A stretch of 38,691 bases of DNA. Origin: Candidatus Methanoperedens sp. GTDB taxonomy: Archaea > Halobacteriota > Methanosarcinia > Methanosarcinales > Methanoperedenaceae. Location of the stretch: positions 1 through 38,691 of the forward strand of contig JAPMTX010000151.1 in NCBI GenBank assembly GCA_026552855.1, in the 5' to 3' direction. The notes under the pieces are model-generated. The model had not been told where the DNA came from, searched no databases, and worked only from the letters and a program-made list of their open reading frames with translations. Shown here in pieces: positions 22,551 to 31,203 of this stretch (position 1 is the stretch's first letter; each line of letters starts with the position of its first letter). A program made the translations under genes and the position numbers.

Positions 22551-25500
22551 ATGAAATTCGCAGCAAGCGAAGCTATGCTGGCTTATTTCAACGCCCTTGA
22601 ATCCGAGCTTAACCGCGCCATAGCTCTCGCCAACCGCGCGCGTGCCAACGGCTCAGACCCGAAACCGGAAATAGAGATACCCATAGCAAAAGACCTGGCT
22701 GACAGGGTCGAGAAGCTCCTCGCCATCGAAGGCGTGGCGAAGCGGCTCAGGGAACTGGAAACCACGGTTTCGCGCGAGGAAGCAGCCCTGCGCCTGGCTC
22801 TTGCAGTGGCTAAAGGGGAAATCAAAAGCTTTGAATCGAACAGGGATGCCATTGAGGCTGCAGTGAGAGTTGCGATGGCTGTACTTACCGAAGGAGTGGT
22901 TGCAGCGCCTATAGAAGGCATCGCAAAAATCGACCTGGCGAAGAACGATGACGGTTCCGACTATATACGGATATATTACGCCGGTCCTATAAGAAGCGCG
23001 GGCGGCACGGCGCAGGCGCTTTCTGTTCTGGCTGCCGACTATATCCGCGCAAATCTGGGGATTAACCGTTTCATTCCCCGACCTGAAGAGGTGGAGAGAT
23101 ATGTAGAAGAGATCACCGCGTATCACAGAGCCGTCCACCTCCAGTATCTGCCCACTGATGAGGAGATGCGGCTCATCGTGCGGAACTGCCCGATATGCAT
23201 TGACGGCGAGCCGACCGAGGAAGCTGAGGTTGAGGGACGGCGCGATCTTGAACGTATCGAGACGAACAGGATACGCGGCGGCATGGCGCTTGTCATCGCT
23301 GAAGGCATAGCGCTCAAAGCACCGAAGGTGAAAAAACATGTGGACAAGCTCGGACTTGGAGGCTGGGACTTTCTTGAGAAATTCGTGGTGACGGTGAAAA
23401 CAGATGATGCCTCGGCGCAGCTTAAACCAAAGGATAAGTATTTGCAGGACCTGATCGCAGGAAGACCTGTTTTCTCCTATCCCTCAAGAGCAGGGGGCTT
23501 CAGGCTCAGGTACGGCAGGAGCAGGAACACGAGCTTTGCCGCTGCTGGCATCAGTCCTGCAACAATGGTGCTGATGGATGATTTCATAGCCGCAGGCACA
23601 CAGATAAAGGTGGAGCGCCCAGGCAAAGCAGCAGGCATAGCGCCCGTGGATACGATAGATGGTCCGACCGTGCGCCTGTTCAACGGCGATGTGGTGCGGG
23701 TGGATACGGCTCAGGAAGCCCTTAAAATCAGACCCTCGGTGCAGAGGATACTTGATATTGGTGAGATCCTGATAAACTTCGGGGATTTCCTTGAGAATAA
23801 TCATCCACTTGTACCTTCATCGTACTGCTATGAGTGGTGGCTCAAGGAACTTGCTGCGAAAACGTCCTTAAAGGAACCGGGAGACCTGAAAAATCCAGAT
23901 CAGAAGACCGCGCTCTCGCTGTCAGATACATATAAGGTCCCGCTTCATCCGAAGTATACCTATCTCTGGCATGATATCAACCTTGAGGATTATATAGCGC
24001 TTGCCGGGTACATCCAGAGTAACGGGAAATTAGCTGAAAAGCTCTTGTTCCCGGTCGATGATAAAATAAAGAACATTCTTGAGACGCTTCTTGTTCCGCA
24101 TACCGTACGCGAGAAGATCATCTATATCGAGGAACCGCTTCCTCTGATGAGATGCCTCGGTCTTGATTCAAGCCTGAAGAAGACGTGGACTGCGCCTGAG
24201 CCCGGTATCATGGACCAGGTCTCAAAAGCGAGCGGGATAACCATCCGGAGCCGTGCCCCTATCAGGATAGGCGGGAGGATGGGAAGACCTGAAAAATCCG
24301 ACAAGCGCGAAATGAAACCTGCCCCCCATGTGCTGTTCCCCATAGGTGAAGCCGGGGGACGGCGGCGATCGCTCCAGAGCGCAAAGGACTATGTTGAGGA
24401 TAACGACAGCGGTGAAGTGAAAAATGCGGATTTTAAAACAGGACTGTCTTTCCAGAAAGAAAAGGTAGGGACAATAAAAGTGCAGATAGGCGAACGCTTC
24501 TGTCCCTCATGCAAAACCAGGACGTTCAAGAACAGGTGCAAATGCGGAAAATTCACTCACGCGTTACTTAAATGCCAGTCATGCGGTATCGAGGTACAGA
24601 AGCCCCAGTGCCCGAAATGCAAAAAAGAGACAACTTCTGTCACCGAGATGGAGATAGATTTCAAATCAGAGTATCAAACTGCACTGAATAACGTAGGAGA
24701 GAGGGATACCTTTGAAGCGGTAAAAGGCGTGCTGGGTCTCATTTCGAAGAACAAGACGCCTGAGCCTCTTGAGAAAGGCATTCTGCGCGCAAAGCACGAT
24801 ATCGTGATGTTCAAGGACGGCACCGTGAGGTATGACCTCTCAGACCTACCCCTCACGCATATCAAGCCAAAAGAGATAGGCGTTCCTGTGGAAAAGCTAA
24901 AAGCGCTTGGGTATGCGAACGACATATACGGGATACCTCTTATCGAGGAGAACCAGGTGCTTGAACTTAAGGTGCAGGATATCGTTGTTTCAAGGGATTG
25001 CGCTGAGTACCTGCTGAAAACAGCAAGGTTCATCGACGACCTGCTCGTAAAATACTACAGGGTCGAGCCGTATTACAACATAAACAGCACAGACGAACTT
25101 ATCGGGAAACTGGTGATAGGGCTTGCACCCCATACCTCTGCCGGTGTGCTCAGCCGCCTTATCGGGTTCACGGGCGCATCAGTGGGCTACGCGCATCCCT
25201 TTTTCCATGCTGCAAAGAGAAGGAACTGCTTCCATGGGGATGAAAAATTATTGATTTACAGAGGAGACGGTTTTGAGCTTTTAACGATTCGCGAGCTTGT
25301 TGAACTCAGTCTTACCGGCAAAACAGAAAAAGATGATTTTGGAACCGAATACAAGGAGATACAAGGCCTGAAAACATTTGCTTTCAACATAAAAACGAAA
25401 AAATTCGAGCTGGCGGATATAACCCATGTTTCAAAACATATCTCTCCTGAGAAGCTGATCGAAATAAAAACGAAAAGCGGTAGAAAGATGGTCGTGACTA

Positions 25501-27317
25501 AAGATCATCCGTTCCCGGATAAATCAGGAATAAAAGTGAGGGCGGAGGATGCAGATGAATTATTAATCCCCTGGAACCTCAGAAGACCTCCCATCGAAAC
25601 TAAAGAGAATATCGACCTGCTTTCGATAACAGACGCTAAAGATATAATGATAAGGACAGAAAGCGATGTTTTCGAAGAGGATGTACCTCTTTCGCAGATA
25701 AGCGAAAATCTTGGAATGAGTTATAAGACATTTACGAATTATATTTACAGGAAATCATATCCGTTAGAGATGGTCAACAGATTTAATCCTGACATGATCG
25801 ATACAGGAAATTACCTGATAGGAAGCAGGAGAGATAAGGTATCTATAAAGCCCAGCATAACCGTGGACGAAGATTTCTTATCGCTGTTAGGATTTTATTT
25901 AGCTGAAGGGTTTATTAAGAAGAATCAAATCAAGTGCCATCAGGTATCTATAACTGCTACTAAAGAATGGACAAAACGCATATTAGAGGAGAAAATAAAC
26001 ACTGTTTTTGGCTTGTCCCCCAGCATTTCAGGAAACCATGTAACGATATGCTCAAGATTCGTCTTTGAACTTTTTGAGGAACTGAAAATCGGTAAAGATG
26101 CGAAAACAAAAAGGGTTCCGAACTTTGTGTACGCTCTGTCAAAGGATAAGATAAGTGCATTTTTGAGAGGTTATTTCGCTGGAGATGGATCGTGCTCTCT
26201 GCAGAGCACGTTAGAGGTCAATTTAACCTCAGTAAATAAATGGTTGATAGATGGCGTATCCTTCCTTCTGATGTTTTCCGGGATTAGGCACTCTATCTGC
26301 GAGGATAAGATAAGGATTTATGGCAGCGAAGCAAGAAGATTCATAGAAGACATAGGCTTCCTCGGTGAAAAGCAAAAGCATGCTGAAGAATTGCTTAAAA
26401 AATGGATGGCCAAAAAAGGTCGGGCAAGAACCTGTTTTGATGAAGATGTGTTCATTGATAAAGTTGTAGAAAGAAAAGAGATAAGCTCTCAAGATAAATA
26501 TGTATATAATCTGACAGTCGATACTCACCACAGCCTCATTTGCTCGGGAATTACTACCTTTCAGTGCGACGGCGACGAGGACTGCGTGATGCTGCTGATG
26601 GACGGGCTCCTGAATTTCTCGCGCTCGTACCTCCCTGACAAGAGAGGAGGTCAGATGGATGCGCCCCTTGTGCTGACCTCGCGCATCGACCCCAACGAGG
26701 TGGATAAGGAGGCGCATAATATAGATGTGCTTTTCCAGTATCCACTTGAGTTCTATCAAGCTACGCTTGAATATAAAAACCCGAAGGATATCGTAAAGCT
26801 CATGGATACAGTGAGCGGCAGGCTGGGGACGCCTGCGCAGTACGAGGGCTTCGGTTTCACGCACGACACTGCCGACATAGCTGCAGGACCGAAGAACAGC
26901 GCGTACAAGACGCTGGGAACAATGATCGAGAAGATGGATGCGCAGCTCGCACTGGCGCGGAAGATTAAGGCTGTTGACCCGCAGGACGTGGCGGAGAGGG
27001 TGATTGAATCGCATTTCCTCCCCGATCTTATCGGGAACCTGCGCTCGTTCTCAAAGCAGAAGGTGAGGTGCACGAAGTGCAATGCCAAGTACAGGCGCCC
27101 GCCCCTGCGCGGGACGTGCCCGAAGTGCGGCGGGAATGTGGTGCTTACGGTGCATGAGGGGTCGGTGAGGAAGTACCTTGAGACTTCGCTGCGGATAGCG
27201 GATGAGTACAATGTGAGGCATTACACGAAGCAGAGGCTTGAATTACTGGAGCTTGAGATGAGGTCGCTGTTTGAGAGCGATAAGGTGAAGCAGAAGGGGC
27301 TGGCGGATTTTATGTAA
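22551..27317 (+). CDS. polC: DNA polymerase D large subunit DP2, with intein
   Basis: The ORF of 1588 codons comprises a 1142-residue DP2 extein and a 446-residue intein (residues 893-1338). DP2 is the catalytic subunit of the archaeal replicative PolD, partner of DP1. Visible features are the N-terminal [16 protein letters not shown] block, a Cys-rich zinc module (about 651-700: CPSC, CKC, CQSC, CPKC), KRRN followed by CDGDEDC with the catalytic acidic residues, and a C-terminal zinc finger (about 1507-1530, CTKC...CPKCGG). The intein splits the active-site motif between Asn892 and Cys1339, so no active polymerase can form without splicing. The start is ATG after AAAAGGAG. Confidence 0.96.
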   Translation: MKFAASEAMLAYFNALESELNRAIALANRARANGSDPKPEIEIPIAKDLADRVEKLLAIEGVAKRLRELETTVSREEAALRLALAVAKGEIKSFESNRDAIEAAVRVAMAVLTEGVVAAPIEGIAKIDLAKNDDGSDYIRIYYAGPIRSAGGTAQALSVLAADYIRANLGINRFIPRPEEVERYVEEITAYHRAVHLQYLPTDEEMRLIVRNCPICIDGEPTEEAEVEGRRDLERIETNRIRGGMALVIAEGIALKAPKVKKHVDKLGLGGWDFLEKFVVTVKTDDASAQLKPKDKYLQDLIAGRPVFSYPSRAGGFRLRYGRSRNTSFAAAGISPATMVLMDDFIAAGTQIKVERPGKAAGIAPVDTIDGPTVRLFNGDVVRVDTAQEALKIRPSVQRILDIGEILINFGDFLENNHPLVPSSYCYEWWLKELAAKTSLKEPGDLKNPDQKTALSLSDTYKVPLHPKYTYLWHDINLEDYIALAGYIQSNGKLAEKLLFPVDDKIKNILETLLVPHTVREKIIYIEEPLPLMRCLGLDSSLKKTWTAPEPGIMDQVSKASGITIRSRAPIRIGGRMGRPEKSDKREMKPAPHVLFPIGEAGGRRRSLQSAKDYVEDNDSGEVKNADFKTGLSFQKEKVGTIKVQIGERFCPSCKTRTFKNRCKCGKFTHALLKCQSCGIEVQKPQCPKCKKETTSVTEMEIDFKSEYQTALNNVGERDTFEAVKGVLGLISKNKTPEPLEKGILRAKHDIVMFKDGTVRYDLSDLPLTHIKPKEIGVPVEKLKALGYANDIYGIPLIEENQVLELKVQDIVVSRDCAEYLLKTARFIDDLLVKYYRVEPYYNINSTDELIGKLVIGLAPHTSAGVLSRLIGFTGASVGYAHPFFHAAKRRNCFHGDEKLLIYRGDGFELLTIRELVELSLTGKTEKDDFGTEYKEIQGLKTFAFNIKTKKFELADITHVSKHISPEKLIEIKTKSGRKMVVTKDHPFPDKSGIKVRAEDADELLIPWNLRRPPIETKENIDLLSITDAKDIMIRTESDVFEEDVPLSQISENLGMSYKTFTNYIYRKSYPLEMVNRFNPDMIDTGNYLIGSRRDKVSIKPSITVDEDFLSLLGFYLAEGFIKKNQIKCHQVSITATKEWTKRILEEKINTVFGLSPSISGNHVTICSRFVFELFEELKIGKDAKTKRVPNFVYALSKDKISAFLRGYFAGDGSCSLQSTLEVNLTSVNKWLIDGVSFLLMFSGIRHSICEDKIRIYGSEARRFIEDIGFLGEKQKHAEELLKKWMAKKGRARTCFDEDVFIDKVVERKEISSQDKYVYNLTVDTHHSLICSGITTFQCDGDEDCVMLLMDGLLNFSRSYLPDKRGGQMDAPLVLTSRIDPNEVDKEAHNIDVLFQYPLEFYQATLEYKNPKDIVKLMDTVSGRLGTPAQYEGFGFTHDTADIAAGPKNSAYKTLGTMIEKMDAQLALARKIKAVDPQDVAERVIESHFLPDLIGNLRSFSKQKVRCTKCNAKYRRPPLRGTCPKCGGNVVLTVHEGSVRKYLETSLRIADEYNVRHYTKQRLELLELEMRSLFESDKVKQKGLADFM
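25227..26564 (+). mobile_element. LAGLIDADG intein in polC, C-terminal Gln
   Basis: The 446-residue intein runs from CFHGDEKLL (Cys1 nucleophile) to ITTFQ, followed by extein Cys. Block B is seen as TKDHPF. DOD endonuclease motifs appear as LLGFYLAEG (about 1112-1120) and [10 protein letters not shown] (about 1205-1214), with a helix-turn-helix-like [12 protein letters not shown] segment before them. The last residue is Gln instead of Asn, and the penultimate residue is Phe instead of His. A C-terminal Gln is known for Pyrococcus PolII inteins at this locus. The intein is visibly more AT-rich than the extein, a sign of separate ancestry. Confidence 0.92.
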
Positions 27318-27456
27318 ATAATTTATTGAATATGCTTAACCTTAGCATTCATCCATTAGGATTCAAGAACGTAGAATATGCATATACACAGATTCTACTA
27401 ACAAGAATTAAATATACCTTATTAAAATCTAATATACTTGATGGCTGGAGCCGTTA

Positions 27457-29976
27457 ATGCAAAAAGAAGCAAAAGCACGCATCAAGATCAATAAACTCCT
27501 TGAACAATCGGGCTGGAGATTTTTTGATGATGAAAAAGGAAAAGCCAATATCGTTTTAGAGAATAATGTCAAGATCACCAGGAAAAATCTTGATGAGTTC
27601 GGGAACGATTTTGAAAAAACAAAGAATGGTTTTACGGATTTTCTTCTTCTGGACGAAAAAAGCTTCCCATTTGTTATTGTAGAGGCGAAGTCAGAAGATA
27701 AAAATCCTCTGGATGGAAAAGAACAGGCAAGAAAATACGCACAATCTCAAAATGTGAGGTTCGTAATACTATCAAATGGCAATTTGCATTATTTCTGGGA
27801 CTTGGAGCGTGGAAATCCCAGTGTAATAACCAAATTTCCAACATTAGAGTCGCTTCATCATACAGGTTCGTTTCAGCCCAATCCCTCTACTCTTGTTAAA
27901 GAAATAGTCGGAGAGGATTACATTGCCCGAATCCAGAACCCACTTTTTGACAAAGACCCGCGCTGGAGCACTGACAAAACAAGAGCGGACTATATACATG
28001 AATCCGGGTTGAAATTCTTAAGACCGTATCAGTTAGATGCGGTTCATGCTTTGCAGGAATCCGTGGAGGATGGACACGACAGGTTCCTTTTTGAAATGGC
28101 GACAGGAACCGGAAAAACACTGATTTCAGCCGCAGTTATCAAGCTGTTTTTGAGATCGGGGAATGCAAAGAGGGTGCTTTTTCTTGTTGACCGGTTAGAA
28201 CTTGAAGATCAGGCAAGGAAAAATTTTGTGAAATATTTGAAAAACGACTACAAAGTAGTTATTTATAAAGAAAATAAGGATGACTGGCGAAAAGCTGAAA
28301 TTGTTGTCTCAACCGTTCAAAGCCTCTCTTTTGATAATAAATACCTGAGGCTTTTTTCACCCACGGATTTTGACCTTCTTATATCGGATGAAGCTCACCG
28401 TTCAATAGGATGGAACAGCAGGGCTGTTTTTGAGTATTTTGTTGGCTATAAACTCGGTCTTACTGCCACACCTAAAGATTATCTGAAGCATTTAGACCCT
28501 GAGAAAGTAAGTAAGAAGGACCCGCGCGAATGGGAAAGGAGACAACTGCGGGATACTTATATTACTTTTGGCTGTGAGCGGGGTACTCCGACTTTTCGAT
28601 ACAGTCTTATTGACGCGGTGAGGGATGGATATCTCGTGAATCCTGTAGCGGTAGATGCAAGAACAGAGATCACGACGGAGTTACTTTCTGAAAAAGGCTA
28701 TTCTGTGATGATCGAAAATGATGATGGGAATAAAGTTGAGTATATATATTATCACAAGGATTTTGAAAATAAATTCCTTTCTGGAGAGACAAACAGAATT
28801 TTCTGCAAGACTTTTATTGAAAATGCCCTCCGCGATCCAATAAGCGGTGAGATAGGCAAAACCATTGTTTTTTGCGTGAGCCAGAATCATGCCTCTAAGA
28901 TAACCCAGGTATTGAATGAGCTTGCCGACAGGTTATATCCCGGTAAATATAATTCCGATTTCGCTCTTCAGGTGACCTCAAATGTTCAGGATTCCCAGCA
29001 ATTTACCATCAATTTTACGGACACAAGCAATAACCTATCCGGTCACTCGCGTTTTCTTGATGGTTATAAAACGAGTAAAACAAGGGTGTGCGTGACCGTT
29101 GGAATGATGACGACAGGATATGATTGCCAGGATATTTTGAATATCTGCCTGATGCGTCCCATATTCTCGCCAACGGATTTTATCCAGATAAAAGGAAGAG
29201 GTACAAGAAAGTATGATTTTTCATTGAAGATGAAAAATGGGAACGATAATGAAGTCATTAAGAAAACTAAAGAAAAATTCAAGCTTTTTGATTTCTTTGC
29301 AAATTGCGAGTATTTTGAAGAGAAATATAATTATGATGAAGTTTTAAAATTACCTCCAAGGAGTACATATACAGGGGGTGGTGATGGCACGGAAAGGGCA
29401 AGTGAATATGAGAATCTCAGTTTAGACCCCCTAACAAGCCTTGAGGAATACGCTATCGGCATGGATGGGATGAAAATAGATCGCATGTTCTTTGATAAAT
29501 TTGAGACTGCTATCAAAAACAATCCATTCATAAAGGAAAATATTGAAAAAGAAAATTTTGATGCAGTTGAAGAATATATAAAAAGTAAGGTTTTTGAGAA
29601 GCCAGAGGATTATTTTAATCTTGATAAATTGAGGAAATCATTGAGGATAGACCGCCGCCTGAGTTTAAGGGAGATGATAGAGAAGATATTTGGAAAGATA
29701 TCTGCATTCAAGACGAAAGAGGATTTGCTTGAAGAGGAAGTTGAAAGATTCATCTCTATTCATAAGCCCGAAAGCAGGGAGGTGCCGCTCATCAGGAATT
29801 TTATAAAAGCATATATTATGGACAATGAAGTCAGGGATATTATTGAATCAAAGGAATTCGGGCGTTTTTCCACGAATACTCAAATCTCAATGGAGGATTT
29901 TAAAGAACTGAAGAAATGGCGCGAAATGATACCCGAATATGTGAAAGATTATGTTTCGTTAAATAAGTTCATGTAG
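27457..29976 (+). CDS. hsdR: Type I restriction enzyme subunit R
   Basis: The product has 839 residues. The N-terminal nuclease domain (HSDR_N) has Asp61 and E76-x-K78 (VEAK). A SF2 translocase follows with Walker A ATGTGKT (215-221), DEAHR (311-315), LTATP, and a second RecA domain (TIVFCVSQNHASK, then QIKGRGTRKYD). The C-terminal part resembles the EcoEI R tail that binds the methylase. It cuts unmethylated foreign DNA after ATP-driven translocation, in complex with the HsdM-HsdS fusion downstream. The upstream 139 bp are AT-rich with TATA-like ATTAAATATA (about 27408). AT-rich codons mark the start of the defence island. Confidence 0.94.
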   Translation: MQKEAKARIKINKLLEQSGWRFFDDEKGKANIVLENNVKITRKNLDEFGNDFEKTKNGFTDFLLLDEKSFPFVIVEAKSEDKNPLDGKEQARKYAQSQNVRFVILSNGNLHYFWDLERGNPSVITKFPTLESLHHTGSFQPNPSTLVKEIVGEDYIARIQNPLFDKDPRWSTDKTRADYIHESGLKFLRPYQLDAVHALQESVEDGHDRFLFEMATGTGKTLISAAVIKLFLRSGNAKRVLFLVDRLELEDQARKNFVKYLKNDYKVVIYKENKDDWRKAEIVVSTVQSLSFDNKYLRLFSPTDFDLLISDEAHRSIGWNSRAVFEYFVGYKLGLTATPKDYLKHLDPEKVSKKDPREWERRQLRDTYITFGCERGTPTFRYSLIDAVRDGYLVNPVAVDARTEITTELLSEKGYSVMIENDDGNKVEYIYYHKDFENKFLSGETNRIFCKTFIENALRDPISGEIGKTIVFCVSQNHASKITQVLNELADRLYPGKYNSDFALQVTSNVQDSQQFTINFTDTSNNLSGHSRFLDGYKTSKTRVCVTVGMMTTGYDCQDILNICLMRPIFSPTDFIQIKGRGTRKYDFSLKMKNGNDNEVIKKTKEKFKLFDFFANCEYFEEKYNYDEVLKLPPRSTYTGGGDGTERASEYENLSLDPLTSLEEYAIGMDGMKIDRMFFDKFETAIKNNPFIKENIEKENFDAVEEYIKSKVFEKPEDYFNLDKLRKSLRIDRRLSLREMIEKIFGKISAFKTKEDLLEEEVERFISIHKPESREVPLIRNFIKAYIMDNEVRDIIESKEFGRFSTNTQISMEDFKELKKWREMIPEYVKDYVSLNKFM

Positions 29977-29985
29977 TGGTGATTT

Positions 29986-30507
29986 ATGAAGAACATTCAA
30001 AAAACCCGGGACTGGCTGCATATGGCATTGAAAGAATTTGATGCCGCGCTCTCTGATTTTAAAGAGGAAAGGAACAGTGAGTCCATTCAACATGCGCAGC
30101 AATGCGCTGAGAGAATCGGTAAGTCTATTTTGTCTTTTTTGGGTTTTGCACCTGAAAAAACACATCATCCATCAAATTATATTGTTAAGGAGATCTTGCA
30201 AAATCCAGAAGTGCTCAGATCACTTGAGATTACTGAAGATGAAATAAAAGATCTTGTTGATATAGCGACATTATCTTCACCTTTCGAGCGCCAGGGCACT
30301 ATGCCAAGATATGGCTGGGAGACAAAAGAAAGAATCATTACACCAGATGAGATATACACGAACGAGATTGCTTCCGTAATGATTAAAAATGCATTTCAAT
30401 TGCTTATCAAATCTTGTGAATTTTATCGATTAAGAGATATGGATGAAATACTCGCAACAAAAATACTGGAGATTGATGAATATGTTAAAAAACATAGAAC
30501 TGATTAA
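29986..30507 (+). CDS. HEPN-domain protein (candidate toxin)
   Basis: This 173-residue helical protein has the HEPN opening 'RDWLHMALKEFDAAL...' and the helix 'SIQHAQQCAERIGKSILSFLGF', then THHPSNYIVKEI, as in proteins paired with MNT nucleotidyltransferases. The RNase signature R-x4-6-H is not evident, so catalytic activity is uncertain. GGTGAT lies before the ATG, 9 bp after hsdR. The next gene overlaps by 26 bp and encodes the MNT partner. A type VII-like toxin-antitoxin pair inside a type I R-M operon is the best reading. Confidence 0.75.
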   Translation: MKNIQKTRDWLHMALKEFDAALSDFKEERNSESIQHAQQCAERIGKSILSFLGFAPEKTHHPSNYIVKEILQNPEVLRSLEITEDEIKDLVDIATLSSPFERQGTMPRYGWETKERIITPDEIYTNEIASVMIKNAFQLLIKSCEFYRLRDMDEILATKILEIDEYVKKHRTD

Positions 30508-30958
30508 ACAGAAAGAATATTGCATTCCGATCAAAGAATATTTTGAAATAGTTACTAAGAAGGTCGATGTTTATGCAGCTCTACTCTTTGGTTCAGTGGC
30601 AAGAGGAGATGCTAAACCTTTTCGAAGTTATGAAAGTGATATCGACATAATTGTAGTTATCAATGATATTCCTCTTGATCTTGGTAAGCGGATGCTTTAC
30701 AAAATAGATGTAGAATCCGGAACGCAATCAAGAGTTCAATCTATATGGATGACGCCGCATGAACTGGAAGAACATATCGAGGCAAAATCAGAATACATCC
30801 TTGAGGCATTTGAATCCGGAATCATCCTTTTTGACCGTGAAGGGTATCTTGAGAAAAAAATATCCGATCTGGCTATGGAATTGAAATCGAAAGGTGTTTC
30901 AAGATTAAAGTGGGGCTGGTCATGGAATATCAAAGCAGGGGAAGTTGTGGAATTATGA
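30482..30958 (+). CDS. MNT-type nucleotidyltransferase (candidate antitoxin)
   Basis: The product has 158 residues from the ATG at 30482 (GGAG about 10 bp upstream; longer frames start inside the HEPN gene without a site). The polymerase-beta motif is G37-S38 followed by D53-I-D55, with 14 residues in between, slightly longer than usual. MntA enzymes neutralise HEPN toxins by adding AMP to them, and this pair overlaps, implying stoichiometric translation. It stands between hsdR and hsdM; a repeat element follows its stop. Confidence 0.8.
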   Translation: MLKNIELIKQKEYCIPIKEYFEIVTKKVDVYAALLFGSVARGDAKPFRSYESDIDIIVVINDIPLDLGKRMLYKIDVESGTQSRVQSIWMTPHELEEHIEAKSEYILEAFESGIILFDREGYLEKKISDLAMELKSKGVSRLKWGWSWNIKAGEVVEL

Positions 30959-30967
30959 AAAAAGAAC

Positions 30968-30997
30968 CGCAGATAAACGCAGATGAACGCAGATACT
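30968..30997. repeat. 10-bp tandem repeat (CGCAGATRAA)
   Basis: Three units occur: CGCAGATAAA, CGCAGATGAA and CGCAGATACT. I recall the same motif as a dispersed repeat in many archaeal and bacterial genomes, usually beside other repeats. Here it directly follows the MNT gene and precedes the nested palindrome at 31012-31141. Confidence 0.65.
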
Positions 30998-31011
30998 CGC
31001 TATTTGGTTTT

Positions 31012-31141
31012 AGAGCCTGTCTGAAAAATCAATCAATGGCATATTTCCAAATAAGCCACAGAGGCACAGAGACACGGAGAGTCTTCAAACAAACCTCTGC
31101 GTCTCCGTTTCTCTGTGGCTTTAACTTTTCGGACAGGTTCT
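31012..31141. mobile_element. MITE-like nested palindrome
   Basis: The outer arms 31012-31027 and 31126-31141 match at 14 of 16 bases (AGAGCCTGTCTGAAAA against the complement). An inner imperfect dyad starts AGCCACAGAG at 31054 and ends CTCTGTGGCT at 31120, and it contains GAGGCACAGAGACACGGAG-type repeats. The element has no gene of its own; the frame running through it (30910-31161) is not a protein. It separates the HEPN/MNT pair from hsdM. The region 30959-31203 otherwise holds only repeats and the hsdM ribosome site (GAAGGT). Confidence 0.55.
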
Positions 31142-31203
31142 TAGAGAAACAAAAGTTATGAGTGGTACTATATTTCTGAAAATCGTGAAATGAAGGTCAA
31201 AAA

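Noticed and set aside
26229-27014. 261-codon minus-strand frame opposite polC
   Set aside because: It crosses the intein-extein junction in antisense, so it is not a plausible independent gene.
30910-31161. Open frame of 83 codons after the MNT gene
   Set aside because: It runs through tandem repeats and the nested palindrome, has no ribosome site, and its composition is that of the repeats.
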